64,000 nucleotides of DNA, from the NCBI RefSeq assembly GCF_050942215.1, contig NZ_CP192056.1:1364001-1428000 (forward strand). Reading direction: 5' to 3'. How positions within the stretch are numbered: position 1 is the first letter of the stretch; every line of letters starts with the position of its first letter. The position numbers and the translations under genes are program-made. Shown here piece after piece: positions 51,596 through 60,641 of the stretch. The notes beneath the pieces were generated by a model. The model saw nothing but the letters and a program-made list of their open reading frames with translations. It searched no databases and was not told where the DNA came from. This stretch comes from Sphaerimonospora sp050942215 (lineage in GTDB: Bacteria > Actinomycetota > Actinomycetes > Streptosporangiales > Streptosporangiaceae).

Positions 51596-52993
51596 TCATT
51601 CCCCCCGCAGCCCGTTGCGTTGGATGACCTCCCGATACCACAGCGCGCTGTCCTTGGGGAGGCGTCGCTGGGTCGAGAAATCGACGTACACGATGCCGAA
51701 CCGCTTGTGGTAGCCGTAGGCCCACTCGAAATTGTCCAGTAGCGACCATACGAGATAACCCCGGAGGTCCGCACCGGCCGCGATCGCGGCGTGCGCGGCC
51801 CGCAGGTGCCCGTCGAGGAAGGCGATCCTCTCGGGGTCGTGCACCCGCCCGCCCGCCTCGTCGCCGGTCACGCCGTCCTCGAAGGCCGCGCCGTTCTCGG
51901 TGATCAGCAGCCCGACCTCCGGATAGTCGCGCGACAGCCGTACGAGAAGGGTCTCCAGGGACGCCGGTTCGATGGGCCAGCCCATCGAGGTCACCGGGCC
52001 GGTCGGCGGCACGAACCGGATGTCCTCGGTGCCGGGGTAGTCCGGATTGGCCGGCTCGCCGGGTGAGCGTGAGACGGTCGTGGGGCAGTAGTAGTTGATG
52101 CCGAGCAGGTCGATCGGCTGGTGGATCACGGCGAGATCGCCGTCCCTGATGTGATCGAGGCCCCCGTGCCCGGCCGCGATGTCCAGGACCTCCTCCGGGT
52201 AGCGTCCGCGCAGCGCGGGGTCGAGGAACTGCCGGTTCAGCAGCGCGTCGACCCGGGCCACGGCCTCCTCGTCCTCGCCCAGCACGGTGCCGAGGTTGAG
52301 CGTGAGCGCCAGCTCGGCCGCGCCCGCCGCACGCAGGGCGGAGGCGGCCAGGCCGTGCCCGAGCAGCAGGTGGTGCGCGGCCCGGAACCCGGCGGCCGGG
52401 CTTCGCCGTCCGGGTGCGTGCACGCCCGAGCAGTAGCCGAGGAACGCCGATACCCAGGGCTCGTTCAACGTCGTCCACGTCCTGACCCGGTCGCCGAGCC
52501 GGTCGTGTACGGCCAGGGCGTAGTCGGCGAACCGGGAGGCGGTGTCCCGCTCGGTCCAGCCGCCCAGATCCTCCAGCGCCTGGGGCAGATCCCAGTGGTA
52601 GAGGGTGGCGTAGGGGGTGATGCCCCGGCTGAGCAGCTCGTCCACCAGCCGGTCGTAGAAGTCGAGGCCTTCGGTGTTGACCGGCCCGGCCCCGGTCGGC
52701 TGGATTCGGGGCCAGGCGATCGAGAAGCGGTACGCCTTCAGGCCGAGGTCGGCCATGAGCCGTACGTCCTCCGCGTACCGGTGATAGTGGTCGCAGGCCA
52801 CGTCGCCGGTGTGGCCGTCGGCCACCTTGCCGGGGGTGTGCGAGAACGTGTCCCAGATGGACGCGCCCCGGCCGCCCTCCGAGACCGCGCCCTCGATCTG
52901 GTAGGACGCCGTGGCCGTACCCCAGACGAAGTCGTCGGGGAAGCGGACGGAGCCCGCGGATAAACGGCCGAAGCCGTCAGGTGAACCCGTCAT
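51596..52993 (-). CDS. GH1 beta-glucosidase
   Basis: The 465-residue cytoplasmic enzyme hydrolyses beta-linked disaccharides. GH1 signatures: FPDDFVWGTATASYQIEGAV near the N-terminus, acid/base Glu178 in TLNEPWVSAFLG, nucleophile Glu366 in LLITENGAAF, and WSLLDNFEWAYGYHKRFGIV at the end. No signal peptide, so its substrate must be imported. ATG 52993 overlaps the stop of a truncated sugar-permease remnant (TGATG), which shows that a transporter once preceded it. First intact gene of the gh1-lacI unit. Confidence 0.95.
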   Translation of the reverse strand: MTGSPDGFGRLSAGSVRFPDDFVWGTATASYQIEGAVSEGGRGASIWDTFSHTPGKVADGHTGDVACDHYHRYAEDVRLMADLGLKAYRFSIAWPRIQPTGAGPVNTEGLDFYDRLVDELLSRGITPYATLYHWDLPQALEDLGGWTERDTASRFADYALAVHDRLGDRVRTWTTLNEPWVSAFLGYCSGVHAPGRRSPAAGFRAAHHLLLGHGLAASALRAAGAAELALTLNLGTVLGEDEEAVARVDALLNRQFLDPALRGRYPEEVLDIAAGHGGLDHIRDGDLAVIHQPIDLLGINYYCPTTVSRSPGEPANPDYPGTEDIRFVPPTGPVTSMGWPIEPASLETLLVRLSRDYPEVGLLITENGAAFEDGVTGDEAGGRVHDPERIAFLDGHLRAAHAAIAAGADLRGYLVWSLLDNFEWAYGYHKRFGIVYVDFSTQRRLPKDSALWYREVIQRNGLRGE

Positions 52994-53088
52994 CACTTAA
53001 CAGCCCCCTGCATGATTCCTCCGATGATCTGCTTTCCGAGCATGACGAAGATCAGCACCAACGGCAAGGCCGCCACCTCCGGTGCTGG
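52993..53088 (-). pseudogene. 3' remnant of a sugar ABC transporter permease
   Basis: The last 31 codons of a MalG/LacG-type permease survive: EVAALPLVLIFVMLGKQIIG followed by GIMQGAVK and a stop that overlaps the GH1 start (TGATG). Upstream the frame hits a stop within 5 codons, and the operator palindrome at 53105 lies only 17 bp further. The rest of the permease and presumably the other transporter genes are deleted. Confidence 0.75.
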
Positions 53089-53104
53089 AAATTTCGATCT
53101 TTAA

Positions 53105-53116
53105 GAGAGCGCTCTC
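53105..53116. promoter_or_regulatory. LacI/CebR-type operator 1
   Basis: Perfect 12-bp palindrome GAGAGCGCTCTC in front of the permease remnant and GH1 gene. The GAGCGCTC core is that of CebR-type operators in actinomycetes. Confidence 0.75.
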
Positions 53117-53201
53117 ATCGTGCTCTCAGCACAGGGTGGGCCGGGAGTGCGCTAAGCGTCAATACCGGGATCAGTAACGATCCTCGTTATCGGACTTCGA
53201 A

Positions 53202-53211
53202 AGAGCGCTCT
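53202..53211. promoter_or_regulatory. LacI/CebR-type operator 2
   Basis: Perfect 10-bp palindrome AGAGCGCTCT, 179 bp before the GH16 start. A weaker third candidate, gctctcgcgagc, lies near 53244-53255. Two sites flanking the divergent promoters suggest joint control of both hydrolases. Confidence 0.7.
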
Positions 53212-53389
53212 CAGGGATTTGGCCTCGTCGGCACGTTCCTGTCGCGGAAAACGCTCTCGCGAGCACGACTTGGCTCTTGACTGATGTCGGATCCGGGGGG
53301 AAAGTGACGGCAAGTCGGTCCGCGGCCGCGGCGCGTTCCCCCTGTCCTTGACGCATCTCCGCCGAGGAGATCAAGGAGAAGAGGCAGCC

Positions 53390-54841
53390 ATGCATGAGTC
53401 CCATCCCCCTGCGTCCCATCCCCCAGCGTTTGGGCGATCCGTCCGGACACGATGGCTCCGCCGCCCGCTCTTGGCCCTGTTCACCGCCTGCGCGGCGGTC
53501 GTCGCCTTCGCCGTACAGCCGGCCGGCGCGGCGGTCCCGGCCACCCCGTCGGGCTGGTCGCTGGTCTGGGCGGACGATTTCAACGGTTCGGCCGGATCAC
53601 TGCCGTCGTCCGCCGACTGGATCATCGACACCGGTCATTCCTACCCCGGCGGCCCGGGCAACTGGGGCACCGGAGAGATCCAGAACTACACCGCCGACCC
53701 CGCCAACGTCAGCCTGGACGGCAACGGCAACCTGCGCATCACGCCGATCGGGAGCGGCCAGAACTGGACCTCCGCCCGCATCGAGACCCGCCGTGCCGAC
53801 TTCAAGCCGGCCCCCGGCCGCATCCTGCGGATCGAGGGCCGCATCCAGATGCCGAACGTGACCGGTGAGGCCGCCCTCGGCTACTGGCCGGCCTTCTGGG
53901 CGCTCGGCTCGCCCTACCGCGGCAACTACTGGAACTGGCCGGCGATCGGCGAGTTCGACATCATGGAGAACGTCAACGGGCTCAACACGGTCTGGGGCGT
54001 GCTGCACTGCGGCGTCTCCTCCGGCGGTCCGTGCGACGAGACCAACGGCCGCGGCGCCAGCCGGGCCTGCCCCGGGTCGACCTGCCAGTCGGCCTTCCAC
54101 ACCTACCGCTTCGAGTGGGACACCAGCGTCACGCCCAATCAGCTGCGGTGGTACGTCGACGGCCAGCAGTTCCACAGCGTCAGCCAGAACCAGCTCGACG
54201 CCACGACCTGGTCCAACATGACGTCGCACGCCGGATACTTCCTGCTGCTCAACGTCGCGATGGGCGGTGCCTTCCCCAACGGCGTTTCCGGCCGCGCCAC
54301 CCCGACCTCGGCCACGGTCTCCGGACGGCCCATGGTGGTCGACTACGTGGCGGTATGGCAGAGCGGCGGCGGCACGTCGCCCAGCCCCACGCCCACCTCC
54401 TCGCCGACCCCCCCGCCGCCCGGCGGCGTCGACGCCAGGTCCACCATCCAGGCCGAGAACTACCAGGCGCAGAGCGGCACCTCGGTGGAGACCACCAGTG
54501 ACACCGGCGGCGGGCAGAACGTCGGCTTCATCGCGAACGGCGACTGGCTCCGCTACGACCGGGTCGATTTCGGCTCGACTCCGGCCCGGCAGTTCAAGGC
54601 GCGGGTGGCGTCGGGTGCGACGGGCGGGGTGAGCGGGCTCGTCCAGGTCAGGCTCGACAGCCTGACGGCCGCGCCGATCGGCAGCTTCGCGATCGCCGAC
54701 ACCGGCGGCTGGCAGAGCTGGCGCACCGTCCCGGCGAACATCTCCGCCGTGACCGGCACGCACACCGTCTACCTCACGTTCAGCAGCGGCCAGCCCGCCG
54801 ACTTCGTCAACGTCAACTGGTTCACGTTCTCGACGTCGTAG
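53390..54841 (+). CDS. Secreted GH16 beta-glucanase with C-terminal CBM6
   Basis: A 483-residue exported enzyme. Residues 1-48 are a signal peptide ending near AGAAVPA. The GH16 domain (about 53-335) has the laminarinase-type active site GEFDIMEN with nucleophile Glu188, Asp190 and acid/base Glu193, flanked by YWPAFWALGSPY and by HTYRFEWD. A Ser/Pro/Thr linker (about 339-358) connects to a CBM6-like module (about 362-483, IQAENYQAQSG, GDWLRYDRVDFG, VNVNWFTF). It should cut beta-1,3(1,4)-glucan to oligosaccharides, which the GH1 enzyme would finish. ATG 53390 has aggagaa upstream. Confidence 0.92.
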   Translation: MHESHPPASHPPAFGRSVRTRWLRRPLLALFTACAAVVAFAVQPAGAAVPATPSGWSLVWADDFNGSAGSLPSSADWIIDTGHSYPGGPGNWGTGEIQNYTADPANVSLDGNGNLRITPIGSGQNWTSARIETRRADFKPAPGRILRIEGRIQMPNVTGEAALGYWPAFWALGSPYRGNYWNWPAIGEFDIMENVNGLNTVWGVLHCGVSSGGPCDETNGRGASRACPGSTCQSAFHTYRFEWDTSVTPNQLRWYVDGQQFHSVSQNQLDATTWSNMTSHAGYFLLLNVAMGGAFPNGVSGRATPTSATVSGRPMVVDYVAVWQSGGGTSPSPTPTSSPTPPPPGGVDARSTIQAENYQAQSGTSVETTSDTGGGQNVGFIANGDWLRYDRVDFGSTPARQFKARVASGATGGVSGLVQVRLDSLTAAPIGSFAIADTGGWQSWRTVPANISAVTGTHTVYLTFSSGQPADFVNVNWFTFSTS

Positions 54842-54884
54842 CCGTCGTCGGGCGCATCCGCACCGGCTGAGGGCCGGTCGAACG

Positions 54885-54925
54885 GCCGGTTCCGGTACGG
54901 CGAGGCCCGCCGTACCGGAACCGGC
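54885..54925. terminator. Bidirectional terminator hairpin
   Basis: A perfect 17-bp stem (GCCGGTTCCGGTACGGC pairing with GCCGTACCGGAACCGGC) closes a 7-base loop. It stands between the convergent GH16 gene and the gene ending at 54940. Confidence 0.88.
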
Positions 54926-54939
54926 TCCAATCGTGTCTG

Positions 54940-55512
54940 TCAGTCGGTCGGCTCGGCCGTCTCCTCCTCCTCCGGACTCGGGGTCATGGTCCCGTGCGGC
55001 GACGGCGCGCTCTCCGAGGGCATCGGCGCTCCCGGGCCGCCCGCGCCTTGTCCGGGCCACTGCGGCCGGGTCAGGTCCGTGACCATGAAAGCGGCCGGTC
55101 GCTGGCCCTGGGCCGAGCCGATCACCCAGACCTTGTCACCGGTCTTGATCCCGGAGATGCCCTCCGGCCCGGCGAAGACGCGGGTCGAGCCGCTGACGGC
55201 GTAGGTGCGCGCACTGCCGTCGTCCCCGCGCACCGAGATGGAGTTCTGCCCGACCGAGGTGGCGACGCCGGCCTGGGTGGTGAAGGTCTGGTACCCGCCG
55301 CCGGGTGTCGCGCTGGCTCCGGGAGTGGGCTGGATCCGCGGTGGCTGAGCCGCGGGGTGGACACCCTGCGAGCCGCCGGCCGTGGCCAGGCCCGCCCCGG
55401 TGGCGACCAGCGCGGCCGCCGCGACGCCCAGAACGAGTCTGCGGCCTCCCGGCCTGCGCCGGGTGTGCTTGCGCGAAGGGAACTCGGGCGGGCGGATTTC
55501 GGAATCAGTCAT
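54940..55512 (-). CDS. Exported DUF5666-like protein
   Basis: A 190-residue protein: basic cytoplasmic start (RKHTRRRPGGRRL), one hydrophobic segment (about 24-46, uncleaved anchor or signal), a Pro/Thr/Gly linker, then a small beta domain (about 78-150). The domain reads GVATSVGQNSISVRGDDGSA and IKTGDKVWVIGSAQGQRPAA, typical of DUF5666 OB-like domains. The end is Ser/Pro/Glu-rich. Function unknown; similar proteins are surface-exposed. Start ATG 55512 with ggagg. Confidence 0.7.
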   Translation of the reverse strand: MTDSEIRPPEFPSRKHTRRRPGGRRLVLGVAAAALVATGAGLATAGGSQGVHPAAQPPRIQPTPGASATPGGGYQTFTTQAGVATSVGQNSISVRGDDGSARTYAVSGSTRVFAGPEGISGIKTGDKVWVIGSAQGQRPAAFMVTDLTRPQWPGQGAGGPGAPMPSESAPSPHGTMTPSPEEEETAEPTD

Positions 55513-56130
55513 CGGACGCTCCCTCCACCTCCACTCGTCGCCGTGCGGGGGGCGCGAGGGCGGGACGCCAGGCGGGATGACGCCTGGCGCGGCACGGCAT
55601 GACGCATCGTGGCCGGTGTGGCTGGTCGGTGTCTTGTCGAACCGGTGTCTTGTCGAACCGGTGTCGTCCCGGGACCGTCTTTCCGGGACTGTCTGTGCTG
55701 CGGCCCGCGCTGGGCCGTGACCGGATGTGACGAGAATGCGCGCGAGCGTGCGGCGGAAGATGTGCGTGTGCGCGCTCCGGCCGTACGGATCGTCACCGGT
55801 CAGCCGCCGCTCGGCCGCCGCGCCGAGACGGTCGGCATGCCGGTGAATCCTCTCGCCGCCCTACCCCCTCCCGCACCACGCTCACCGCTCCTCGCGTAAA
55901 GACCTCGTCCAGCGGCGGTGGGCGGAAGACCAGCCGTTTCCGCCGGTCCCGGGGTGCGGGACGGGGTGTTCCCCGCCCGGGTCCCACCGCCCGCCGAAGC
56001 ATGCCGAAAGATTGATTGACGGAGATAATCTGCCGCCGTATCGTCCATCCGGCCATGTATGCCTGCACCGTGAACTCCGAGGATTCCGTACCGCTTCCCC
56101 GGAAGGCATGGCGAAAACAGGAGGGGGATA
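55513..56130. other. Gene-free stretch before the SARP gene
   Basis: No supported gene in 618 bases. It holds a perfect hairpin CGCCAGGCG/CGCCTGGCG (55566-55589) and a 16-bp tandem repeat, ggtgtcttgtcgaacc, at 55628-55643 and 55644-55659 followed by ggtgtc. The last 250 bases are A/T-richer and must contain the promoter of the regulator; no clear -10/-35 pair was assigned. ORFs here are compositional. Confidence 0.5.
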
Positions 56131-59100
56131 TTGGCACTCAAGATCCTTGGGCCGCTTGAACTGGTCGCCGGGGGTGGTTCGCTCGACCTCGGCGGACCCA
56201 GACAGCAGGTGGTTCTCGCCATGCTGGGTCTGAATGTGAACAGCGTGACTTCGATGGATCAGCTGATCGAGGCCGTTTGGGGCGAGTATCCGCCGCTCAC
56301 CGCACGCGGACAGGTTCAGGTATGCATTTCGGAGATCCGAAAGCTGTTGACCAGGGCCGGATATCCGCGCGCCGTCCGCACCCTGAATCCCGGATATGTG
56401 CTGGAACTCGGCGAGGCCGACCTGGACAGTTTGGCCTTCACCAGCAGAATCGCCGCCGTGAAGAAGCAGATCGACGCCGGGCACGCGGCCGGGGCGGTCG
56501 CCGGGTTGCAGGCGGCGTTGGCGCTGTGGCGTGGTGACGCCCTGGTGGGGGTGCAGAGCGACCTGGTACAGCGGACGGCGACCGCGCTGGACGAGAAGCG
56601 GCTGGTGGCCGTCGAGGAGTACATGCGGCTCCGGCTGGAACTGGGTCCGCAGGAGGAGTTGATCTCGGAGCTGCTGGCGCTGGCGGCAAAGCACCCGTTG
56701 CGTGAGCGGCTGCACGGGTTCCTCATGCGTGCGCTGTACAAATCGGGTCGGCAGGCGGACGCGCTGAAGGCGTACCAGCGGGTGCGCGCCACCCTGGTCG
56801 AGCAGATGGGGATCGAACCGGGACAGGAACTGCAGGACCTGCACCGGGCGATCCTCGTCCAGGACGCCTCGCTCCACGCTCCACGGACCACAGGTGCCCG
56901 GCACGGGAACACACAGGCCGGAGACACGGAGTTCGCAAGCGCGCGATCCGGAGGAACGTCCGGGAGCGCACAGTCCGGAGGCACGTCGGCGAGCACGCCG
57001 CCGGACGCAGGCGGGGGGCCGGACGACCACGCCCAGGGCGCGCGATCACGCCGGGGGATGCTCGCCTGGACGCCGCCGCGGCAGCTGCCGGCCAGCATCG
57101 CCGACTTCACCGGGAGATCGGCGGAGATCGCGGAGATCAGGCGACTGCTCGTCACCGGCAGGAACGTGGAGTTCGCCGGATACGCCATGCCCATCGTCGC
57201 CATCTCCGGACGGGGAGGGGTGGGCAAGTCCACCCTCGCCATCCGGGCGGCACATGAGATCCACGACTCCTTCGAAGACGGCGTCCTCTACGCGGAACTG
57301 CGCGGTCTGACCTCATCGGAACAGATCTCGACACAGCTCGCGCGTTTCCTGCGTGCTCTCGGCGTCCCGGGTCCGGCGATTCCCGACGGCGCGGGCGAGC
57401 GGATGGAGCTGTACCGCAGCTGCCTTTCGGCCAAGCACGTGCTGGTGGTGCTGGACGACGTGCTCGACGAGGACCAGATACGTCCGCTGCTGCCGGGCAG
57501 CCCGACCTGTGCGGTGATCACGACCAGCAGGAACAAGCTGACGGGGCTGCCTGGCGCCCATCACGTCGCCGTCGAGGCGCTCGACGCCGCCGAGTCCTTC
57601 GACATGCTGACGAAGATCCTCGGCAGTGAACGCGTACTGGCGGAGGAGCCGGCGGCCAGGGAGCTGTACCGTCTGTGCGACGGCCTGCCGCTGGCGCTGC
57701 GCATCTCGGGCGCGCGGCTGGTGTCGCGCAAACGGTGGCCCATCGGCCGGCTCGTCGACCGCATGCGGGACGAGGTGCGCCGGCTGGACGAACTGGAGCA
57801 CCGGGGGTGGGAGCTTCGCTCCAGCATCGGCCTCACCTATCGGAGCCTCGACGGATCGGCGAAGCGGCTGTTCCGTCTGCTCTCGATGCTCCAGGCGCCC
57901 GACGTCCCCTCCTGGGCGGCCGCCGCGCTGCTCGACACGGACGTCGCCTCCGCCGAGGACGTGCTGGAGCGGCTGATCGACGCGCATGTCCTGCAGAGCG
58001 TCGACCATCCGAACGCCCGGCACCTGCGGTACCGGTTCCACGACCTGATCCAGGTGTACGCCCGTGAGCGGCTGGCCGAGACCGAGACACCCGGCGAGCG
58101 TGCCGCCGCGCTGAGCAGGGCGCTCGGGGCGTGGCTCGGGCTCGCCGAGGTGGCGCACCGCAAGGAGTACGGCGGTGACTACACCCTCATCCACGGCGCG
58201 GCGCCGCGCTGGCGGCCCCCGGACGCGGACCTCGCGGCCATGGTCGGCGATCCGGCCGAATGGTGGGACGGCGAACGCTCGGCTCTCGTGGCCGCCGTAC
58301 ACCAGGCGGCCGAGGCCGGTCTCGACGAGCTCTGCTGGGATCTGGCGCTCACCTGCGTGACGCTGTTCGAGGCCAGGGCCTACCTCGACGACTGGTGGGA
58401 GGTCGCGCACACCGCGCGGGAGGCGGCGCTCCGGGCGGGAAACCCGACCGGGGTCGCGGCCATGGCGTACTCGATCGGCACGCTGCACATGTTCCAGGGC
58501 CGGCTGGCCGAGGCGGAGGAGTCCTTCCTGACCGCCGTGAAGCTGTTCGAGGCCGGCGGCGACGAGCACGGCCTGGCCCTGGTGCTGCGCAACGCGGCGA
58601 ACGTGGACGGGCTTCGCGGGAACGACGACGAGATGATCGCGAAGTACGACAGGGCGCTCAAGCTGCTGCGCGAGGTGGGTGATCACGTCGGGGCGGCCCA
58701 CGTCATGCGGACGCAGGCGAAGCACTGGCTGCGGCTCGGGCACACCGACAGGGCGCACGCGCTGCTGGAGCAGGCCCTGGAGACCTGCCGGGAGGTGGGC
58801 TGCGTCCGGGTCGAGGCGCAGGTGCTGCACAGCTTCGCCGAACTGCATCTGATGACCGGCGAGCTCGACCTGGCCCGGCAGGAGCTGTACCAGGTGTTGC
58901 GCGTGGTGCGGGACGGCGGCGACCGGATCGGTGAAGCGCACGCCCTCTACAGCCTGGGCCTGGTCCGCTATCGGGAGGGCCGCCTGGACAACGCCGAGAC
59001 CACGATGGCGCACACGCTGGAGCTCGCCAGGAGCACGGGCGAACGGATGATCGAGGCCAAGGCCGGCTACACGCTGGGGGAGATCGCGCTCGCCCGCGGC

Positions 59101-59355
59101 AACAACGCGTCGGGGGTCAGGCACATCGAGAAGGCCAGGAGCGCGTTCCAGGAACTCGGCTCCGCCGTCTGGACGGCGAAGGCGTACGTTCTCCTCGCCG
59201 ATTCGCACGCGGCCAACGGAGATCTGGCGCTGGCCCGCCGGGAACTGGACGAGGCGGTGGCGCTGCTCACCGCCGACGGATCGGCCGAGGCTCGCCGGAT
59301 GCTCGGCACGTGGCCCGAGCGCGGCCCGTACTTCGAGGTCGGCACTTCGCGCTGA
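56131..59355 (+). CDS. AfsR/SARP-type regulator: BTAD, NB-ARC and TPR domains
   Basis: A 1074-residue pathway-specific-type regulator. Residues 1-95 form the OmpR-like winged helix (MALKILGPLELVAGGGSLDL, GGPRQQVVLAMLGLN). BTAD covers about 98-245 (DLDSLAFTSRIAAVKKQIDA, ALKAYQRVRATLVEQMGIEP). After a Gly/Thr/Ser linker the NB-ARC ATPase has its P-loop at about 359-368 (GRGGVGKSTLA) and VLVVLDDVLDEDQI. From about 740 come TPR repeats (AEAEESFLTAVKLFEAGGDE, ALLEQALETCREVG). TTG 56131 has aggaggggg upstream. SARP regulators activate secondary-metabolite or development genes; TPRs often bind small ligands or peptides. A tiny secreted peptide gene is convergent, 17 bp downstream. Confidence 0.92.
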   Translation: MALKILGPLELVAGGGSLDLGGPRQQVVLAMLGLNVNSVTSMDQLIEAVWGEYPPLTARGQVQVCISEIRKLLTRAGYPRAVRTLNPGYVLELGEADLDSLAFTSRIAAVKKQIDAGHAAGAVAGLQAALALWRGDALVGVQSDLVQRTATALDEKRLVAVEEYMRLRLELGPQEELISELLALAAKHPLRERLHGFLMRALYKSGRQADALKAYQRVRATLVEQMGIEPGQELQDLHRAILVQDASLHAPRTTGARHGNTQAGDTEFASARSGGTSGSAQSGGTSASTPPDAGGGPDDHAQGARSRRGMLAWTPPRQLPASIADFTGRSAEIAEIRRLLVTGRNVEFAGYAMPIVAISGRGGVGKSTLAIRAAHEIHDSFEDGVLYAELRGLTSSEQISTQLARFLRALGVPGPAIPDGAGERMELYRSCLSAKHVLVVLDDVLDEDQIRPLLPGSPTCAVITTSRNKLTGLPGAHHVAVEALDAAESFDMLTKILGSERVLAEEPAARELYRLCDGLPLALRISGARLVSRKRWPIGRLVDRMRDEVRRLDELEHRGWELRSSIGLTYRSLDGSAKRLFRLLSMLQAPDVPSWAAAALLDTDVASAEDVLERLIDAHVLQSVDHPNARHLRYRFHDLIQVYARERLAETETPGERAAALSRALGAWLGLAEVAHRKEYGGDYTLIHGAAPRWRPPDADLAAMVGDPAEWWDGERSALVAAVHQAAEAGLDELCWDLALTCVTLFEARAYLDDWWEVAHTAREAALRAGNPTGVAAMAYSIGTLHMFQGRLAEAEESFLTAVKLFEAGGDEHGLALVLRNAANVDGLRGNDDEMIAKYDRALKLLREVGDHVGAAHVMRTQAKHWLRLGHTDRAHALLEQALETCREVGCVRVEAQVLHSFAELHLMTGELDLARQELYQVLRVVRDGGDRIGEAHALYSLGLVRYREGRLDNAETTMAHTLELARSTGERMIEAKAGYTLGEIALARGNNASGVRHIEKARSAFQELGSAVWTAKAYVLLADSHAANGDLALARRELDEAVALLTADGSAEARRMLGTWPERGPYFEVGTSR

Positions 59356-59371
59356 CCGCCCGCCGCCCCGA

Positions 59372-59539
59372 TCACCAGTGCGTGTCGGCCGGGCCGGCGC
59401 CGGGTGAGGGGGCGGGAGAGGGGACGACGGGGTTCCAGTGGGTGTCCGCCGCGGACGACGCCTGTGCCATCGCGACGGCACCGGTCGCGCCGATCAGCAG
59501 TACGAGTGCGCACGCGGTGGATCTGCGCTTCGTGATCAT
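59372..59539 (-). CDS. Small secreted peptide with duplicated ADTHW motif
   Basis: A 55-residue protein with a good ribosome site (ggaggg, 7 bases before ATG 59539). Residues 1-30 are a classic signal peptide (basic MITKRRS, hydrophobic core ALVLLIGATGAVAMA, cleavage region ASSA). The mature part of about 25 residues begins ADTHWNPVVPSPAPSPGAG and ends with a second ADTHW at the C-terminus. Precursor size, signal and C-terminal pentapeptide recall Phr-type signalling precursors. It is convergent with the TPR-containing SARP gene, with stops 17 bp apart. No family recognised; the signalling role is inference. Gene call is good because of the ribosome site and signal. Confidence 0.7.
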   Translation of the reverse strand: MITKRRSTACALVLLIGATGAVAMAQASSAADTHWNPVVPSPAPSPGAGPADTHW

Positions 59540-59725
59540 CGTTTCCCTCCGGAGGCTTCGGCCGGCGGCCGGGACGCGGTGTCGGACGCCGCCATTCCAC
59601 CCGGCGAGGTTTCCGATCAGCTTCTCGTCGGCTATCGGCTCGGAGAAGCGGACCAGAAGCGAATCAGAAGCGGCGGCGGAGAAGGTGGCGGCAGACGACC
59701 CACCCGTCCGGATCCGTGAGGGGAC

Positions 59726-60637
59726 ATGATGAGTCCGGTGCTCCAGATCAGCTGGGAGGACGTGCATCAGGCCCTCGACGATTTCGATCCGGTCACCGTG
59801 GTCGTGGACGAGCTGACGGGGGAGGCGGCCGGCGACGTCGCCGGCCTCGCCGACGTCGGCCGGTTCATCGAGGTCGAGGACCCGGCGTCGGCCGATCGCT
59901 TCCTGCTGCCGGCGGGTGCGCTGCGGACCGTCCGCGGTTCCTGCCTGGCGGTCGCGGCCGCGCAGCTGCTCCTGCCGCCCGGCGCGGCCACGGTCTGCGT
60001 GCTGGGGTCGGAGTCCGAGGCCGCCGTGCTGCTTAAAATGATCATTCAGTACGTGCGGGACGTCGGCCATGTGGCGGTGTGCGTCGTGGACGGCCCCCCG
60101 GGACCGGCGGTGACCCGGCGGGTCCGTGACGAACTCGTCCTGGCCGGGATCGATCTCACCGTGGGCACCGACGCCGGTGAGGCGCTCTTCGGGGCGAATC
60201 TGGTCGCCGTGGGCCGGTCCCGCGCCGACCCCGGGATCGAGAAGATCTCGAAAGGCGCGATTCTCGTGAACGCCGGCGGACGTGATCTCCCCACCGCCGT
60301 GGTCGCCGGCGCTGCCGCGATCTACGTCGACGACATGCGGCTGATCGGGGAGAGCACGCACCGGTATTTCGTCAGGGAGCACCTGGCCCGCCTGGAGACC
60401 CCTGCCACCGGCCGAAGACACCTCCAACCCCGTGCCCGGCCCGTCAGCGGCGACCTCGGTGGCCTGCTGAGCGGCGACTCCGTCCCGCGTAAACACCCGG
60501 CGGAGCACATCCTGGTCGAACTCCTCAGCACGGAGACGGTGAGCGCCCGGCTCGCCTGCGAGCTGGGCCTGGCCGCGCGCCGGCTCGGCCTGGGAAAAGA
60601 GATCGATCATCTCTGTGAAGATCAGCGTGGAAGGTGA
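59726..60637 (+). CDS. Ornithine cyclodeaminase/mu-crystallin-like protein
   Basis: This 303-residue protein has the fold pattern of the OCD/mu-crystallin family. An N-terminal half carries AGLADVGRFIEVED and RTVRGSCLAVAAAQLLLPPG, then a Rossmann region TVCVLGSESEAAVLLKMIIQ (the usual GxGxQA is changed to GSESEA), GANLVAVGRSRADPGIEKIS and AIYVDDMRLIGESTH. The altered nucleotide loop and missing Arg/Lys catalytic context make NAD(H) chemistry uncertain. The C-terminal 60 residues are helical. ATG 59726 (or 59729) has aggggac upstream. It is followed at 4 bp by the Cys/His gene, forming an operon of three. Confidence 0.65.
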   Translation: MMSPVLQISWEDVHQALDDFDPVTVVVDELTGEAAGDVAGLADVGRFIEVEDPASADRFLLPAGALRTVRGSCLAVAAAQLLLPPGAATVCVLGSESEAAVLLKMIIQYVRDVGHVAVCVVDGPPGPAVTRRVRDELVLAGIDLTVGTDAGEALFGANLVAVGRSRADPGIEKISKGAILVNAGGRDLPTAVVAGAAAIYVDDMRLIGESTHRYFVREHLARLETPATGRRHLQPRARPVSGDLGGLLSGDSVPRKHPAEHILVELLSTETVSARLACELGLAARRLGLGKEIDHLCEDQRGR

Positions 60638-60641
60638 CCAT

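Noticed and set aside
53597..55060. Antisense frame over GH16 and the DUF5666-like gene
   Set aside because: Spans the terminator hairpin and has no domain; both real genes explain the sequence.
57313..59481. Open frame of 722 codons antisense to the SARP gene
   Set aside because: Arg/Gly/His-rich composition typical of the antisense of a high-GC gene, and the plus strand has BTAD, NB-ARC and TPR motifs.
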